The notes under the pieces are model-generated. The model saw only the letters and a program-made list of their open reading frames with translations, had not been told where the DNA came from and made no database searches. A stretch of DNA of 64,000 nucleotides from Sycobia sp. Sy_11. Lineage: Eukaryota; Arthropoda; Insecta; Hymenoptera; Epichrysomallidae. Position 1 is the first letter of the stretch. Each line of letters opens with the position of its first letter. A program made the position numbers and the translations under genes. Location: contig JACCIC010000175.1 of NCBI GenBank assembly GCA_018907035.1, forward strand, positions 679,501 to 743,500. The letters are read 5' to 3'. Below are positions 23,603-38,225 of this stretch, piece by piece.

Positions 23603-24359
23603 AAATAAAAGAATAAAATACAATATATGACATTTTTTCTTGACTTTTTTTCTTTGAGTAATGATGGATTCAATATTTACAATGAAAAGAGAAAATTTGA
23701 ATTGCAGCATTGTACTTCCGCGAACAGTCTTTTGTAAAGTTCGAAAATGGACGATCGTCACTACAAGGATATGGTGAAGTATCAGATATCAGACTCAAAA
23801 AAATTGTAAAACAAATTTTAACATATTTAGAAATATGATAAAGACAATAGATCTAAAAAAATCTAAAATCTTTGTTTTACAGTCTTGTGCAAAGATAACT
23901 CTTATAATTTATATTATATAATCGGGCTAAAATTTTTCGAAATATCTTTAAACCGTACATTTTACACTGCAAGATATATTTTCACTTCATTTGATTCGAT
24001 TCGTCTTTAGATTAAGAACGAATTTAATCAAATGTTATTATATATATATATATATATATATCTTATTTTTTTGGCATTTTTTTCGGCGCTTCAGAATTAG
24101 TAAAATTACAATTACGAGAAGTTAGAGTGAAATATGAAAATTGAATTCGCCAAAATCAATATCTCAAGATAAACAAGTAAATATTTACAAGACGAAATAT
24201 TGTTCTAAAAAGAAATAATAATAATAATATTTAATTATTCGTATATTAAACAAATTTATACACATTTTTAATCTTACTCCGTAAAGAACGAAAAATGTTC
24301 CGAAATGTATAAGACGGTTAAGAAAAAAAAGGCAGATATTTTCCCCGCCAAAGTAGCAC
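22891..24359. other. AT-rich intergenic DNA
   Basis: (TA)n at 23547-23598 and 24041-24061. No gene seen. Confidence 0.4.
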
Positions 24360-25080
24360 GATTTTTAATCAATTTTCACCCAATAACGTACTGCTGGCCG
24401 TTTTTCTCGCAACGCGCTCGTTTCAAAATAATCGATCGCGTTCGTCGGAATGGCCCGCCCATTGGCTCTTTGAGACTTGTTCCAGCGGTTCCTACGGCAG
24501 ACCGCATCCCTCTGATCCGACCAAATACCGGAGAATTACGCCTCGATCGTCGAGTACCGGGGCCTCCCGTTCTGGCCGCGATGGCCCTGATTAGCCGTGC
24601 TCGACCGATACGATTTCTTACACTCCGGGCCATCGTTATACAGATCGACCTCTCGTCCCCGTTCAGAGTTCGTTACGTGAACGGCATATTTTTTTTTTTT
24701 TTTTTTTTTTTGTTGCGCCGAAGAAGAGATTCCCAAGAAGTCACAAAGGACGATTTTCCATGTTTCCGCGGAGGCGTCGGTTTCGAGCGGCGCCCGATTC
24801 TCCGACTTCCGGATAATTCCCAGTAATTTCAGGCGCTCTGGAAATAGCTTGGCTCGTTACTCTCGGCGATGCAGCAAAAGATCCTCTCGCTTTTGACGCG
24901 GATCTTCGTCGTGGAATCCTCAAACCCGTTTTGCCTGACCCGGACGCTCTTTGTCCTCGATGGACAAATCGTCGCACTTTTGAAAGGCGCAAATGACTTT
25001 TGACCACGTTCTAGCATCTGGAGCACATTCCGGGTCACGCTTCTGAGAGCAAGGGACGAGCTTCAGACGAATTTTTCTTT
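24360..25080. other. Isolated GC/CpG-rich island
   Basis: About 700 bp of markedly higher GC content with many CpGs, split by a 20-nt poly(T) near 24691-24710, stands alone in AT-rich DNA. Open frames on both strands are arginine-rich and show no domain I recognise. Candidates are a promoter island, a conserved non-coding element or an exon of a non-coding RNA. An AATAAA lies just beyond, at about 25092. Confidence 0.4.
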
Positions 25081-25509
25081 AAATTTTAAACCAATAAAGT
25101 AGATCTTCCCGCGCATGTTGTTTTGCTGGGACGTAATTGAACTTTATATAAATTAAATATAAACTTGTGTTCACTTTGACAGATGAAATTTAACGAAACT
25201 TTTTCAAGCTCTCTTTAGCATGTAACAGTAGCTGTCGATCTCAACAACAAAAAAATGCCAGAGAGAATAAATATGAACTTAGTAAGAAATACGAGCTTTT
25301 TAAGTTGTAAACCATACATTTATATTTCAAATATATTCCTTAAGGGGATTACAAGCAACCTTTGAACCAAAGCCTGAAACTCTAAATGCAATTTCATCAT
25401 GTTGCAAGTCAGGAACGTGAAGCATCAAAATTATATAAAATTATCTAAAACTGTATTATTATCCTGGATGCCCGGTTAGTCAAAACTTTATCAGAAACTT
25501 AATTCCTTG

Positions 25510-25567
<58 letters not shown>

Positions 25568-26649
25568 AATAGTAGGCCAAAAATATTAGAAATAAAAAAA
25601 AATGTCCTAAATATACAGTCGCTAAACTTTATTTGCAAAAGAATTATTTTATAATATATTTTATTGTTTTAAATCCTTAGTGTTATCCAAAGACATTTGA
25701 TGAGAGTGCAGAAACGTTTGCGGATGTTGCATGGCGTGCAGTGCATTGTATTACGACGTATTGCGGAGTTACGTATTAAAGCACACTTATATTGTGCCAG
25801 AGATGAAAAAACTTTTAAATGCAATTATTTTTTTTTCTTTTTAAACGAAGCCTCACATAAGTATATTATTACTCAATAAACAGCAACGTGTCCATTAGGT
25901 TATATATTGTAATTAAAATAATTTATCTTATATATATATATAAAAGATCTGATATTTTAGTAAATCGAATATTACGTATATGTCGAAGTCCCGCAATCAT
26001 GCAACGAGTAACATAGTATTGCTATCCAAGATTACAGACTGTATCTTTCAATTTTTAATCATTTGCAACCTACGAGAGCGAGTTAAATTCATCTTTCAAG
26101 ATCCGAAAAATATCGGTCTATAAGTGAGCGCATACACCGGTATACAATCGGTTAAAGAAAGGCATGTGAAAAATTTGATTTTAATATTTGATATTAGCAA
26201 TTATATTCTAATAAAAATCATTACGCTCAAGGATTATATTATAAAAGCATCACACTATATAGATAATCATATGCTATATAAAAATAGACAATTGTAGGTA
26301 TTAAAAATAAATTATATAAAATAAATTTTTTATATCTGATCATATATAGGTATAGCAAGGAAGATCTTTATAATAATCTAATATCTGCGTATTTTCGAAA
26401 ACATTAGTTATAATATGGGCGCTAGAGTTTTATGAGCTATGCAATTGTCTTGTAAGATACTATTAGACACTACGCGCCCATATAGTCAAAGAAAGCAGCC
26501 ATGCGGAAAATAAGGATGTAAGAGAAATTCGAAAGAAAGTGAAGACGGCAATTTCAACCTCTGTAACAAAAACGAATAACGCTGCGTGTAATTATTTCTA
26601 ATAATTTCGAGAATATTATGGTGAATAATGTATTATAATAATTGTATAC

Positions 26650-26722
<73 letters not shown>

Positions 26723-26992
26723 ATACGGAGGTGCGCGTTACTATTACAATTATATATAGTAAATGTAATTTTAAGAAACAAAACACGAAGCGCGCGCGCG
26801 CGCTACATTCGAGCTACATCTTTATACAATGATACGTGAATAATTATTTCCCCGAAGTTTACGTGAAAAAAAATACGCAAAAATATCATCAGAAGCTCGA
26901 GACTGATGGTCGTATATTTATCGAAAAGTCAGTAACCCGTTACGTCGGGATTTTCTAAAAGCGGCAAAAAGAACGCGAAAGAAAAACTTCAC

Positions 26993-27048
<56 letters not shown>

Positions 27049-27538
27049 TTTGCTGCATGACCTCGATTTACTTACCTTTATTGTTTTCACGCAGGATTTT
27101 ACGCCTCGATTATAAAATGTATATCTTATAGACAGCTTAGACTTATATACATATAAATTTAAAGAATATGTAAAAGAACTTGGAACTGTCGCTAAAAATT
27201 CTTGATAATTAAATTTTACAATTAAAAAATTTACAATAAACCATACACGTAATATTTTGTATATGATATATATATATATATCGAAGAATAATATATATTT
27301 TTAATAGGCATACTATATCACAGTTGTATATACATAAATAATTTAAAAATTTTCGCTACATACGTTAAAAACTACGTCACATTAAAAATATAAATATTCA
27401 ATATATACCGCACCATTAAAAGTATGGAAATTTGACCTTCAACTATATAGTTTCTGAAATATGCTTAAAAAATTTTTTATCAAAAATATCCCCCTAACAT
27501 GCATATATGAATTATTCTTAGAAAATTCTTTTGTCCAG
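25081..27538. other. AT-rich intergenic DNA
   Basis: (TA)n at 25513-25563, 26663-26714 and 26995-27046, and a short CG run at about 26790. No gene seen. Confidence 0.4.
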
Positions 27539-27655
27539 GGGCGGCGCATTGGCAAATTCCCAAAAATTCCAACTTGCAAGGAGCTCTTGGTAGATCCGAC
27601 GTCTCGTCCGGTGCATGTCGATACTGACGGGTCCGCGAGTGGCGCCACAGCAACG
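27539..27655 (+). CDS. Orphan exon-like segment, 39 codons
   Basis: A pyrimidine-rich acceptor (tcttttgtccag) precedes 117 bp of balanced composition, followed by a donor-like gtataa. The frame is open in phase 0 at both ends and reads GRRIGKFPKIPTCKELLV, then about 20 more residues ending SGATAT. No family is recognised and no partner exons were found nearby. It may be an internal exon of a gene whose other exons lie outside the view or were missed. It may also be chance. Confidence 0.3.
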
Positions 27656-29633
27656 GTATAAAGCTTTTTATCTTTTATATATGTGTATATGGATTGACGA
27701 GCATTTATTCCAATAGTCGGTTTTACTTGTGTTTCCGGGACTCTGCATATAACATTCGGATATTTTAACAATTTTTTTTGTTTTGTTTTTCACCTCGGGA
27801 CTCTCTGAAATATATCGCCGGTGCGTATATGTAACTGTATTATATTTCTGCCCGTTGCATATAATAATACATAGATAACTTAAACAATTTTTTCATATCT
27901 GGATGATATCGCCTGTACTCTAATCCCGTGTCTTTGCTATAACGTGGACTTTTTTTTGCGCATTGGTGGGTTAATTCCGTTGAGAGAGTCATAAAGGGAT
28001 TTAAAGGGTACACTTGTAGGGCACATCAGGTACGCGCGAAGAATCTTTTTTCTATTCCTTACATAATGCACTTACATATTTTTCATTCAAAGTTAAATAA
28101 ATGCGAGATTTAGGGTAACCTTGTAATTATTTAATTATTAATGTTTATGCGAGTAATAAATACTAAAGTAAGACAAGCAATTTTTATATTTTTATACGTA
28201 TCACGATATATCGACGATCTTTATAATTCTTTGCCTATGTAGAAATGCGCGTAGAATATCAACATTTGCAGTCTGTGTTCTAATACGTATAATTATTACA
28301 TTTTTGGGAAAAAATGTCTACCCCACTCTTTTTATGATCCGTATATTTATAACGCAATACGCTCCTGCTCCTCTTGGCATTAGTTATATATGGAAATAAG
28401 AAATTGTCGTATAGAGCTCCTAGAAAAGGGAGCGTTTTAGTGACAGTTGTGAGAAACGCATTTCTGACGCGTTACACTATACTCGAGCACTATACTTTAT
28501 CGCACGTTTTCTCTTAATTGAAAGAGGAAAAGGCGTTTTTTTCCCGACTTAAATAGATTCCACGAAATCGCAAATTCTCGTTCTTATTTCGTTTAGAAGT
28601 ATATTGATCAATTTAACGCGAAGTCTCAAAGACTACTTGTTACTGACAATTTTTCGGCACAATTTTTTTTCATTACCCGATTTTATTTACCGCACTGGTC
28701 CAATTATTCGCTCTGTTATAAAATAAAAAATCCAACTGTCAATTTCACATATATATATATACAATCCTCCTCGCTCTGTAGCCTGACGGAAAAATAGGCA
28801 ATGACACCTCTGCGCTTTTATCGTAGTTGAAGAAAACTGATTGATAAAGTGCGCATAATATGTATTCAATTTTTATGAAAATTGTATGGATAACTTGCGC
28901 TTAATATTATTGACAGAGTAAAAGAAATTTATAAATAATCGAGAGTTTTAAATCTTCATTGCAATGTGTTAAAAGTAAGCGATGAGCGCGCGCGCGCGCG
29001 TCCGTGTTGTGATATATTATTAATGAAGCTTCGCATGTCGAAACAACTTATTACGTAAAAGTAAGAGAGTGAAAAAGATATATACATACACAGTAAATAA
29101 ATTCTAAGTACTATAATATAAATCTAATGATCATTCTGCGCGCAGAATACATAATAGTACACTATAAGAAATGATTCAAAATTCATGCAGTAGAAATTGA
29201 GTTAACCGTTGAAATTAAACGAAAGAATGACAATAATATATTATTCAGTCCGTGTAATGATGAAATAATAAATATAATACAAATATTTAATAAATTTATA
29301 TAGAAAATTATAATAAAAGGAAAATTCTGGATATAATTCTATATTAAAACAAAAGCAATAAATATAATGATATATTCAATTTTCTTTATTAGCATATATA
29401 AACAGTATTAGTTATTGCATCGCGCGATAGATAGAAATTAGGTATTCAAAATGATGAAATATTATAGGCCTCCGATGTATGAGTGTATAGTAGATATCTT
29501 ACGGTTGGAATATACAGATATACATATATAATAATAATATTAAAATTTGTATCGTATTTAATGCGTATAAAATTAAAGTGACTCTCGAAACCAATATATC
29601 CACCCTTTCTGTGCATTTGTAATATTATAGGTG

Positions 29634-29694
<61 letters not shown>

Positions 29695-32232
29695 AGGTGC
29701 TTGATGCTTGTAGCAGCTGAAACGGAAAAGCGCCATATTATATAGAAATTTCCTTATCCGAATGATGTATGCAGAGCCTTTTATTTAACGTCGAATAAAA
29801 GGATTTTACAGCGGCGCTTATCCGAAAACATATATATATATAATACCGTAACGCGAGAGACCATTTGTTTAGACGAACAACGAGCCGGGCCATTAATTTA
29901 TCCACGAGTGTGTGTGTATATATATACACTCCTTCGTCTAATGCGATAAGAAAGTCATATTTTACATCCGAACGCGCGCTCTGTGTCTGTATAGCGAGGA
30001 CTTAGGAATCTATCTTTTTGTAAGGAAAACTCGAGACCGACGCAAATATTTACAGTCTTCTGTGTATTTTGGGACTTTTCGAAATTTCTATTTACAGCTC
30101 GCTTTATACATAATATTGTTTATTTTTCTCCTCGTTCAAGTTTTACGCGGTTGTTCTTTGCAGGAGACATAATCGATTCGGGGCATTTTTACGCTTTACT
30201 CGATTTACGATAAAAGCTAAAGTCGATGTAAAAGTTCAACAACCGTAATAATATTTCACCTATTTTTTTTTTTATTGTATTTTATATAAAGCAACAAATG
30301 TAAAATATATTTTAATACATAATGAACTCGTTACATTTCCTTTGGCACGGGCATAATGCTTACGAGAAAAATTGTTTAAAAATGTGGGAATATTCGTTAA
30401 TATTCGAAATATAATTATAAGATCCTAGAACAATTATAGCATAAACATGATGTGATATTACGTAATAGTATAAATATTATATAATAGTCGACTGAATAGC
30501 ACGTCGAACGAAATTACTGGGAGAATAATATGACAAAAGTAGAACTGTAATATTTTAAAATAAAAAGAGGTGCGCATTCTAAAAAGCATTGTACGGCAAA
30601 CAGTAGAGGCAATTAGTAAAAATCACCGAGCGTAAAGTTCAATTTTACATCCGTAACGCGTAAACCTATTTGCTTATTTCACGTCTACTTATATATACTG
30701 CATGAGTGTGTGTGTGTGTGCGCTCGCGCGCTTTTTATTTATTTATTATTAAATTTAAATTTATTTTCTCGCCGGGCACTGTCGAAATGCACATTAACCT
30801 TATACAGTCATCAAATATTTGACTGTGATATGGTTAATTGATTTGATGAAATTAAACTATTTCTTCATTGAGTCAAATAAGCACAGTGTGCAACATAAAA
30901 ATATGCAAACTTGACCGTGAAGATTATCGAAAGAGCCTTGCAAAGAGAGTTCAACAATCTACTATACGATCTCGAATTTTAGATATAACAATAATTTAGC
31001 TGTATTATGGATTTAATCGGATTCATTAATAAAACATTTGCATATATTATTCATTCGTTGAAACAACGATTAAATCTAACTTACTTTTTCTACAATTAAA
31101 TGATAATCAAATTCTTCTCGTTTCTTTTTAAATCGTGTAAATTATAATCGAATACAAAAATGTTTTGTATAGACAATTTGAACCTATCAAATTTTTATAC
31201 GAATCAATATATAAACTAATCTATATAAATAATATCTATATAAATAAGTATTTCTTTTTGATCTGATTATAGGGCAGGCAATGGTAATAACCCCCCTTTT
31301 TTAAAAAATGTTCTCAACGTTTCGTTAACTTTCGTCGAAGTTAAATTATATCAAATCCATTATCCAAATATATTTGCCCGGAAGAGGTCAACGTGCGGTC
31401 GACGAAACTTTGGGACAAATTGAAAAAGAAAGTGGTTTTATTTTTTTACCATTATATCTGCCCTAAACAGATCGAAAAGAAATATTTATATAGTTTTAAA
31501 CCGTGGACGGCGAAATCAACCTTCATTATAATATGTATGAATTTTTTGAATTATCAGCATTATCACTGTAAAATTTTTAAATCAAAATATAATACCTTCC
31601 ACTGTGTCAGTTAATAACAAAATCAACCACACAGTAAGATGGGAACTATATATACTTGAGTCGCGTTAATTTTTATAAATGTTTTTCATTATATGTTTAA
31701 AATAAATTAAGAATCAGGGTAATAAAAATTCACGCGGGCCCCGCTTCCTTAGAAGGACACTTGCCTTGAATATTAATTAAGTAATAAGTTGTAAGTACTA
31801 TATAATTGAGCATTTATCTTGCTTTTAACTTTTTTCTTCTTCTTTTTTTTTTGCGTTATTCAGGTTACGACTGCATAAGATTATTCTTCTGAGTTAAGTA
31901 GTTCAGGTATCTTTTAATTTTACTCAATTAGTAATGCGCGAATATACGTAGAACTTGTGTATAACCATCAATACCGGTATTGCTTCGTCTTCGTACATAA
32001 ATATCTTCTTCTAATTTTAAAGATATTTAGGTTTATTATAGGAATATAGAGCCTATATGTACCAATTATTAAATAATTTGTTTTTCTCTGTTCCTTGAAT
32101 AAAGGTAATTATAATTTAATTGTGTTTCTTTCTTTTGAAAATGACAGTCAAAGAAAGCTCTCTTATAATACTTATAATAATAAGAAAGGCAAATCGCCTG
32201 TTCAAATAATGCATTTTAAATAAAATACTAAT

Positions 32233-32293
<61 letters not shown>

Positions 32294-33840
32294 CGTTCCT
32301 ATCATTTAGAAAACATAGAGAGCTTACTAACATAAACAAATTTCCATTGCAAATCTACAAATATTAGTTTTCATTTTCAATAAGCTTTATATAGCGTTTA
32401 ATCGGACTTTTAAAATTAATAAATGGCGTTATAAATATACGTATAATAATGTAACTGAATTTTAAGCAATAGATGAAATAATTAGTTAAACGCATATATG
32501 GTATCATCCTTAATTATAATAAATTATTTCGTAATTGAAATTAGTTATTTTATATACTATTTATATAAGCATTGTTTATTCGAAATAATAAGTACTTAAC
32601 TTAAATTGTATTAATGTTTATTGCACTATCAAAAATCAATCAATTATGTTATATCAAATTAAAATTAATTAAATCATTTAATTAATTTATTCTATAAAAT
32701 AAAATATTATTATATATATATATATATACATATATATCCGTTAAAAAGAAACGTTTATATAAAGCAAATAAATATAAATAGTCAATTTTTTTTAATGATC
32801 AACCAGTCGGCGCTAAATCATTTATAAAAAGTAAAATTATAGGCTATATCAGAATAAAAATCTTATTTTTAAATCGATGCTGTCATTTCTTTTTTAATCA
32901 AAATTATAAATGTTATGAATTTCTGATATCACAATATGAAACTAATAGAATTAAATAAAAATCATAGAATAGAGAATATCATTAGATAGACTTGAGAAAA
33001 TGTTTAAAAAAAAAAATCAATTGTAATATCACATCTAAAAATGAGTTCTTTTTTCTTCAAGCTCCATGATTTCGTTTAATCTAACACTTTGACAGTGAAA
33101 CCAACTCAACTACAACAAAGTTAATCTCGTCAAAATTCATTAAAATAGGGACTGTTGCAGTTTCGAATTTTTTTTCTGACTTGAAATCAAACATGTATGA
33201 TTTAAAAATAAGTTACTTATACATATAATGAAGCATTTCATTATAGTGTATATATTTACAAATCTTATAGTTTTAATAATAAATAAAAATTATTGTATAA
33301 TAATCATTATTAATAGAGATACTTTATTGATTCCTTATAGTGTTTTTTCAATTACTTTATATTAAATTATTTTAGAAAAATAATTTACTTTGATTAATAA
33401 ATTAAAAAGAAAACAATATATAATCTAAAATGATCGAATAAGCTTACGTGAAAGTAAAAATTAAGATACATTGAAAGTAGATCGATAAGTTTTTTGTAAG
33501 ATAAATGTATTGTCTATGTATTGTAACGTTTCCTTCTAAAACACCTGCTGGGCTCATCCGTATGATGACAAGTGTCTTTCTAATCTTATAGACGTACATA
33601 ACTATCGTGTATTATGATCTATCGTAAACCGGTTTCTGTATAAAATGTCTAAAGACCCGCATAGCTCGTTTGTGAGAACGAGACGAAATTGAGCGTTATA
33701 AATAAATAGGCCGTATATGCAACAAAGAGGCCGAGGTGAAAACTTTATTGTAATCCTCTTTGAATATTTTTTTTGTTTGTTTTTCAATGCATCTATAAAA
33801 TACGAGGGCTGAAGGGTGATAAGTTTTCTTGGACAGTTGG

Positions 33841-33912
<72 letters not shown>

Positions 33913-34167
33913 GTCTCGGAATTAGCGCGCGCCTTGTCCCTATTACCTTAACAATGTTAAAAACTGTTATTGTTACATGTTAAAATTCGTATATTTTTCG
34001 TATAGTTTCGGATATCTAGATATGAATTTGTAACTTCTTTGGCTTTTTCACACGCTCCGTCGACCAAGTCGTCAACCCTCCTCCTCTATCAAAAATGCTT
34101 TCTAATCATTCAAATCCACGCCCAGCTAGATTGCATAAAGTATATAATATGCCTCAACCTACCCGTG

Positions 34168-34224
<57 letters not shown>

Positions 34225-34259
34225 CAAGAAATAACAATCTCTAGAGAGAAAGGAACATA
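27656..34259. other. AT-rich intergenic DNA
   Basis: (TA)n at 29638-29691, 32238-32291, 33845-33908 and 34170-34221, and short CG runs at about 28986 and 30720. No convincing exon or RNA gene seen. Confidence 0.4.
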
Positions 34260-34866
34260 TCTGCGGCATTATATACGTGCTCTCCCGCTTCCCTCCGCCG
34301 CACCGCCGCTGCCCATATAGTAGATTATACGAGAGGGGGGGGGGCTACATTCTGCCTACGTACAATACGTAAGACGGAGAGTGATCGAAAAAAGCAAACA
34401 CATAATATATATAATACATCGGCAGCTGGTGCACCGCGCGGCGCGCTGCATCACAATCAGCGCGATCGGCGGACGGGCGGGTGGGGGGGGGGCGATCAGG
34501 CCGATGCACGCGAGTAGAGCCGCATAATGCCCAATACAAAGACACGTTACACGGCAGGTCTCCGATATGCCCCGTCGTGGTAAAGTGCGCGCGAGAGAAG
34601 GACGGAAAAGCTGATGGTGCTCGCGGCGCCCCGTCTCCGCGTTTCCCGGTCCTCGACGCGCGAGCCGCCCGAACGCCGCGACAGCGTTGGGGATTCGGAT
34701 ATTCGGCTCGGCCGAAGCCGCGTACTTCTATTTACCTATAGAATAAGGCGGGCTGCCGCGAGCGCGAGACGAGAGTACGAGCAAAGTATATATACGAGAC
34801 GCCGCGCGGCGCGGGCCGTCAAAAAAAAAGTAAAGGTACTGCCTGTAGCAAGTATAACATTATATA

Positions 34867-34920
<54 letters not shown>

Positions 34921-35467
34921 TGTATATATATATACAAACCAGAACCAGAACAGAACGGAACATCAGAATACTAGAGCTCGCCTAGACGAGTGGGCGATAT
35001 TAGCTCTCGATCTCGCTCTCTCTTCCTCCCGCGCGCGCGCGCGCACGGAATCACCAGCGGCGCGCGCTGCAGGAGACGCGAGAAATAAAGATAGATAGAT
35101 AGAGAGAGGGGGGGAGGTAGAGAGGGAAAGAAAGAGACAGCAAGGGACAGAGAGGGGAGCCCGTTCGCGGGGTGCGTGCAGCGCGTGCACCGTGTGCTTT
35201 CTGCGCTGTTATACTCGTCGGTGTCTAGCTATACGGTGCGCTAGTTTTCGTCGGGATTTGCTCGCTCTCGCCCCGGGTGAACCGCGCGCGGCTGGTCATT
35301 CCTCGGCCAGTCCCTGCATTATAATATCCGCCGTGTCTCGCACGGAATATATATACGGATGCGCGTTGTGTGCCTGCGCGCGAGTGCGGGGGCGGAGGAG
35401 GAGGAAAAGGACCGTAGTACGAGATGAGGAGAAAAGCGACGAGGAGGCGCTCCTTCGGTTCGCCCAG
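34260..35467 (+). promoter_or_regulatory. CpG-rich promoter and probable first exon of SPPL3
   Basis: CpG density rises sharply here. The island ends in a candidate splice donor, CGCCCAG followed by gtaatc at 35468, upstream of the SPPL3 exons and on the same strand. A (TA)n tract at 34869-34914 interrupts it, and purine-rich runs (gagagaggggggg) lie at about 35098-35160. The transcription start cannot be placed from sequence alone. Linking this donor to the acceptor at 39080 is inferred. Confidence 0.5.
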
Positions 35468-35823
35468 GTAATCATATTGATAATCAAGTCGCGCTGAATT
35501 TTTTCTTTCCTGCGCGAGTTAGATAGCGGGCGCACTCTCGCGAGTTCGCGCATAGAAAAACTGTATGGATATCGCGCTTCCGCCGAGACTGCGGCGATGT
35601 GTTGGAAAAATATAAAGAGGAATCCTATATATAGATGCCTTTGTCTATAAGTATATATGCATTTGCATCACCGTGAAATATTCACTCGTGAGGTGTTCGT
35701 GTCGATGTTTGGCTGGGTTCTGCGGAGTGCGGGCGTGCGGCTGACTGATATGGATGTAGGATGTATATAATTAGGAGTGGAGTAAAGCCCTAGAAAAACA
35801 GAGAAGAGGAGTAAAGTTTCCGC

Positions 35824-35837
35824 GGGTCACGTGACCC
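35824..35837. promoter_or_regulatory. Perfect palindromic E-box (CLEAR-type)
   Basis: GGGTCACGTGACCC is a 14-bp palindrome containing GTCACGTGAC, the CLEAR/M-box sequence bound by TFEB/MITF-family bHLH-Zip factors. It lies about 360 bp downstream of the presumed SPPL3 first-exon donor and 14 bp before a short ORF with a good start context. Function is inferred. Confidence 0.45.
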
Positions 35838-35851
35838 CACTGTTTACCAAA

Positions 35852-35953
35852 ATGGAGCTCCACCACTGCTCTGTAGCCGTTTTTCACGAGCCGCTACTGC
35901 TGAATCGGTATCCTTGCTTCCTCGCCGAGGAAGTCCTCGTTCCAGCAGGTTAG
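35852..35953 (+). other. Short ORF with strong start context (33 codons)
   Basis: ATG at 35852 sits in ACCAAAATGG and opens a 33-residue frame (MELHHCSVAVFHEPLLLN, then 15 more residues) that stops at 35951-35953. A weak donor (CAG, then gttaga) at 35948 might make it an alternative first exon of SPPL3. If spliced to 39080, the frame would close a few codons later. It could be a translated upstream ORF or a chance frame. Confidence 0.25.
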
Positions 35954-36164
35954 AAATCTTGGGTAGTTGATCCGAAACTACTCAGCAACAACATAGGTGT
36001 GTGTATATGAGTCTGTGTGTGTCTGAGCCTTTGCAGTTATAACGCGCGCGTGCAAGTATAAATGCACATCAAAGCTGCACGGTGAAAGTATAGCACATTA
36101 TCACTATCTGTATATGTGTATTAGATTAGACTGTATCGCTGTAGGGGTAAGCAGAGAAAAGTGG

Positions 36165-36180
<16 letters not shown>

Positions 36181-36233
<53 letters not shown>
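36181..36233. repeat. (GA)n microsatellite
   Basis: About 26 GA units follow directly on a (TA)n tract. Confidence 0.95.
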
Positions 36234-36235
<2 letters not shown>

Positions 36236-36674
36236 CAGCAATGTAGCGTAACACACTGTACTGTACGTATAACTGCACTTGGTGTGTTGGTGAATTTAGA
36301 GCAGTTTTTCTTCAAGTTAAACATGGGTTTTCTTTTACCTTGCGATTTTCTGCGGCAAACTCCGCACGTGAATTCCTGTATAGGCAGAAATATCAGGATT
36401 GAAGTTGAAAAGCGGTAGAATTTCTTTCTCTTTCTTCAAGTTTTTCAAGTAATCAAATGGATTTTGCAATATATATTTCACTGGTACTTTCACCTGTTGT
36501 TAATAAACTTTCAACCTTTATCTGTCTTCTTTAATCTTTATTAAATTTTGGTTGTCCAACACCTTTTTTTTTATTTTATCTAGAAGGATGTTAAATAGAT
36601 TGCAGAAATTCATAAAGCTGTTAATATTGTAAAAAGCTTCTATACTTTTTAATAGGGACGTAAAAAAATCATTA

Positions 36675-36730
<56 letters not shown>

Positions 36731-37869
36731 CTACTGAAATTATGGTTATATTATTTAATCCTTTTCTTTAACAAATAAAATGTAACAAATATCTTCTAAA
36801 ATATGATCAATAGATTTTAAGAAAATGATTACTGTTTTTAGTGCATGGACCAATTAGAGGTGCGTGTGCGTGTGTGCGTGCGCGCGCGTGTGTGTGTGTG
36901 TGTTTGTATATTTTTTATGTATGTATTATTTATAAATCATTTTATTATATCTGAAGAGAAATTATTTCATAATATTTTGCAGATCTATTATGTAGATAAA
37001 TATTTAACAGAAAATAATAAATGATTTTAATTTAATTAATTATTGAATTCTTTGGAATATTTTATGATATTGAGTTCAATGTTTATTGATTGTTATAACC
37101 ATACTTACAAATTTATACTTGCAAAATTATACTTGCAAATTATAAAAATATAAATATAATTACATCTGGTTAATAGTGTCAGATATCGTGATAGTGTTTT
37201 AAATATAACAATTATTATGGTATTTCTGATAAGCTTTATTTAATTATTCTTCAACTTAATAAAGACTTATTAAGCAAAGATAATTTTATGTATTTAGGGG
37301 TACAATATTTTTGTAAATAATATTTTAAAGAATTACGTATAACAAAAAGAGAGCTTCTATTTTTTAAAGAATTTAGATGTTAATAAACTTCCATAATCAA
37401 CACAGATTTAAGAATATATTATCTTTTTCTTATTATATGAAAATCTAAAATATAATCTACATAAATTATTTTTGCTTAGTCTTATTTACACATTAGAAAA
37501 GAATTTTAATGTTCCAATAACAAATTAATTTATTCATTATAGAATTTAGATAATAAGTATTCATATATCTGTTTATGTCAATGCTAATGCATGAATTTTC
37601 TTAAAAGGTAAATTCTGCAATATAAGTTTTTAAATATTTTGTTAGATTTATCTTGATATGGTTTTTATATGTATCATAAAAAAAATTCAATGATTTAAAA
37701 GATAGTAAATTACTCTTAAATTGCACATTGTAATTTAAAGACTATGGTTTATACATGACTGTTTTCAAGAGATTTCTCTCTTTATATCATAGGATTACAT
37801 TATCACAAAGCTAAAAAAGTTAACTGTTTCTATTGCAACTGTTGAAGATAGTGGGAGAAGGGACGAGAG

Positions 37870-37871
<2 letters not shown>

Positions 37872-37951
<80 letters not shown>
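37872..37951. repeat. Long (GA)n microsatellite
   Basis: About 40 uninterrupted GA units within the presumed SPPL3 intron 1. A potential GAGA-factor-like binding tract, as an inference only. Confidence 0.95.
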
Positions 37952-37954
<3 letters not shown>

Positions 37955-38167
37955 GATAGTCAGATAGCCAATGATACAACCAATATATATATATAGGTGT
38001 AGATGATGTAGCTGTATATTATATGTGGAAATAGGTAGATACATACATATGCATACTATGCATATATACATACATATTTATAATTGATAAATGAGCTTTG
38101 TATATAATAAATTGTAAAAGATATTTATATTAGAAATATAAAGAAAGAAATCTCTCGGGTTATAATA

Positions 38168-38225
<58 letters not shown>

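Noticed and set aside
24305..24826. 173-codon + strand frame in the GC-rich island
   Set aside because: Arg-rich, no motif, includes a poly(T)-encoded Phe run. It is probably a compositional artefact.
35192..35497. 101-codon frame in the SPPL3 promoter island
   Set aside because: It begins with GTG and has no ATG or domain. It was kept only as the context for a candidate splice donor.
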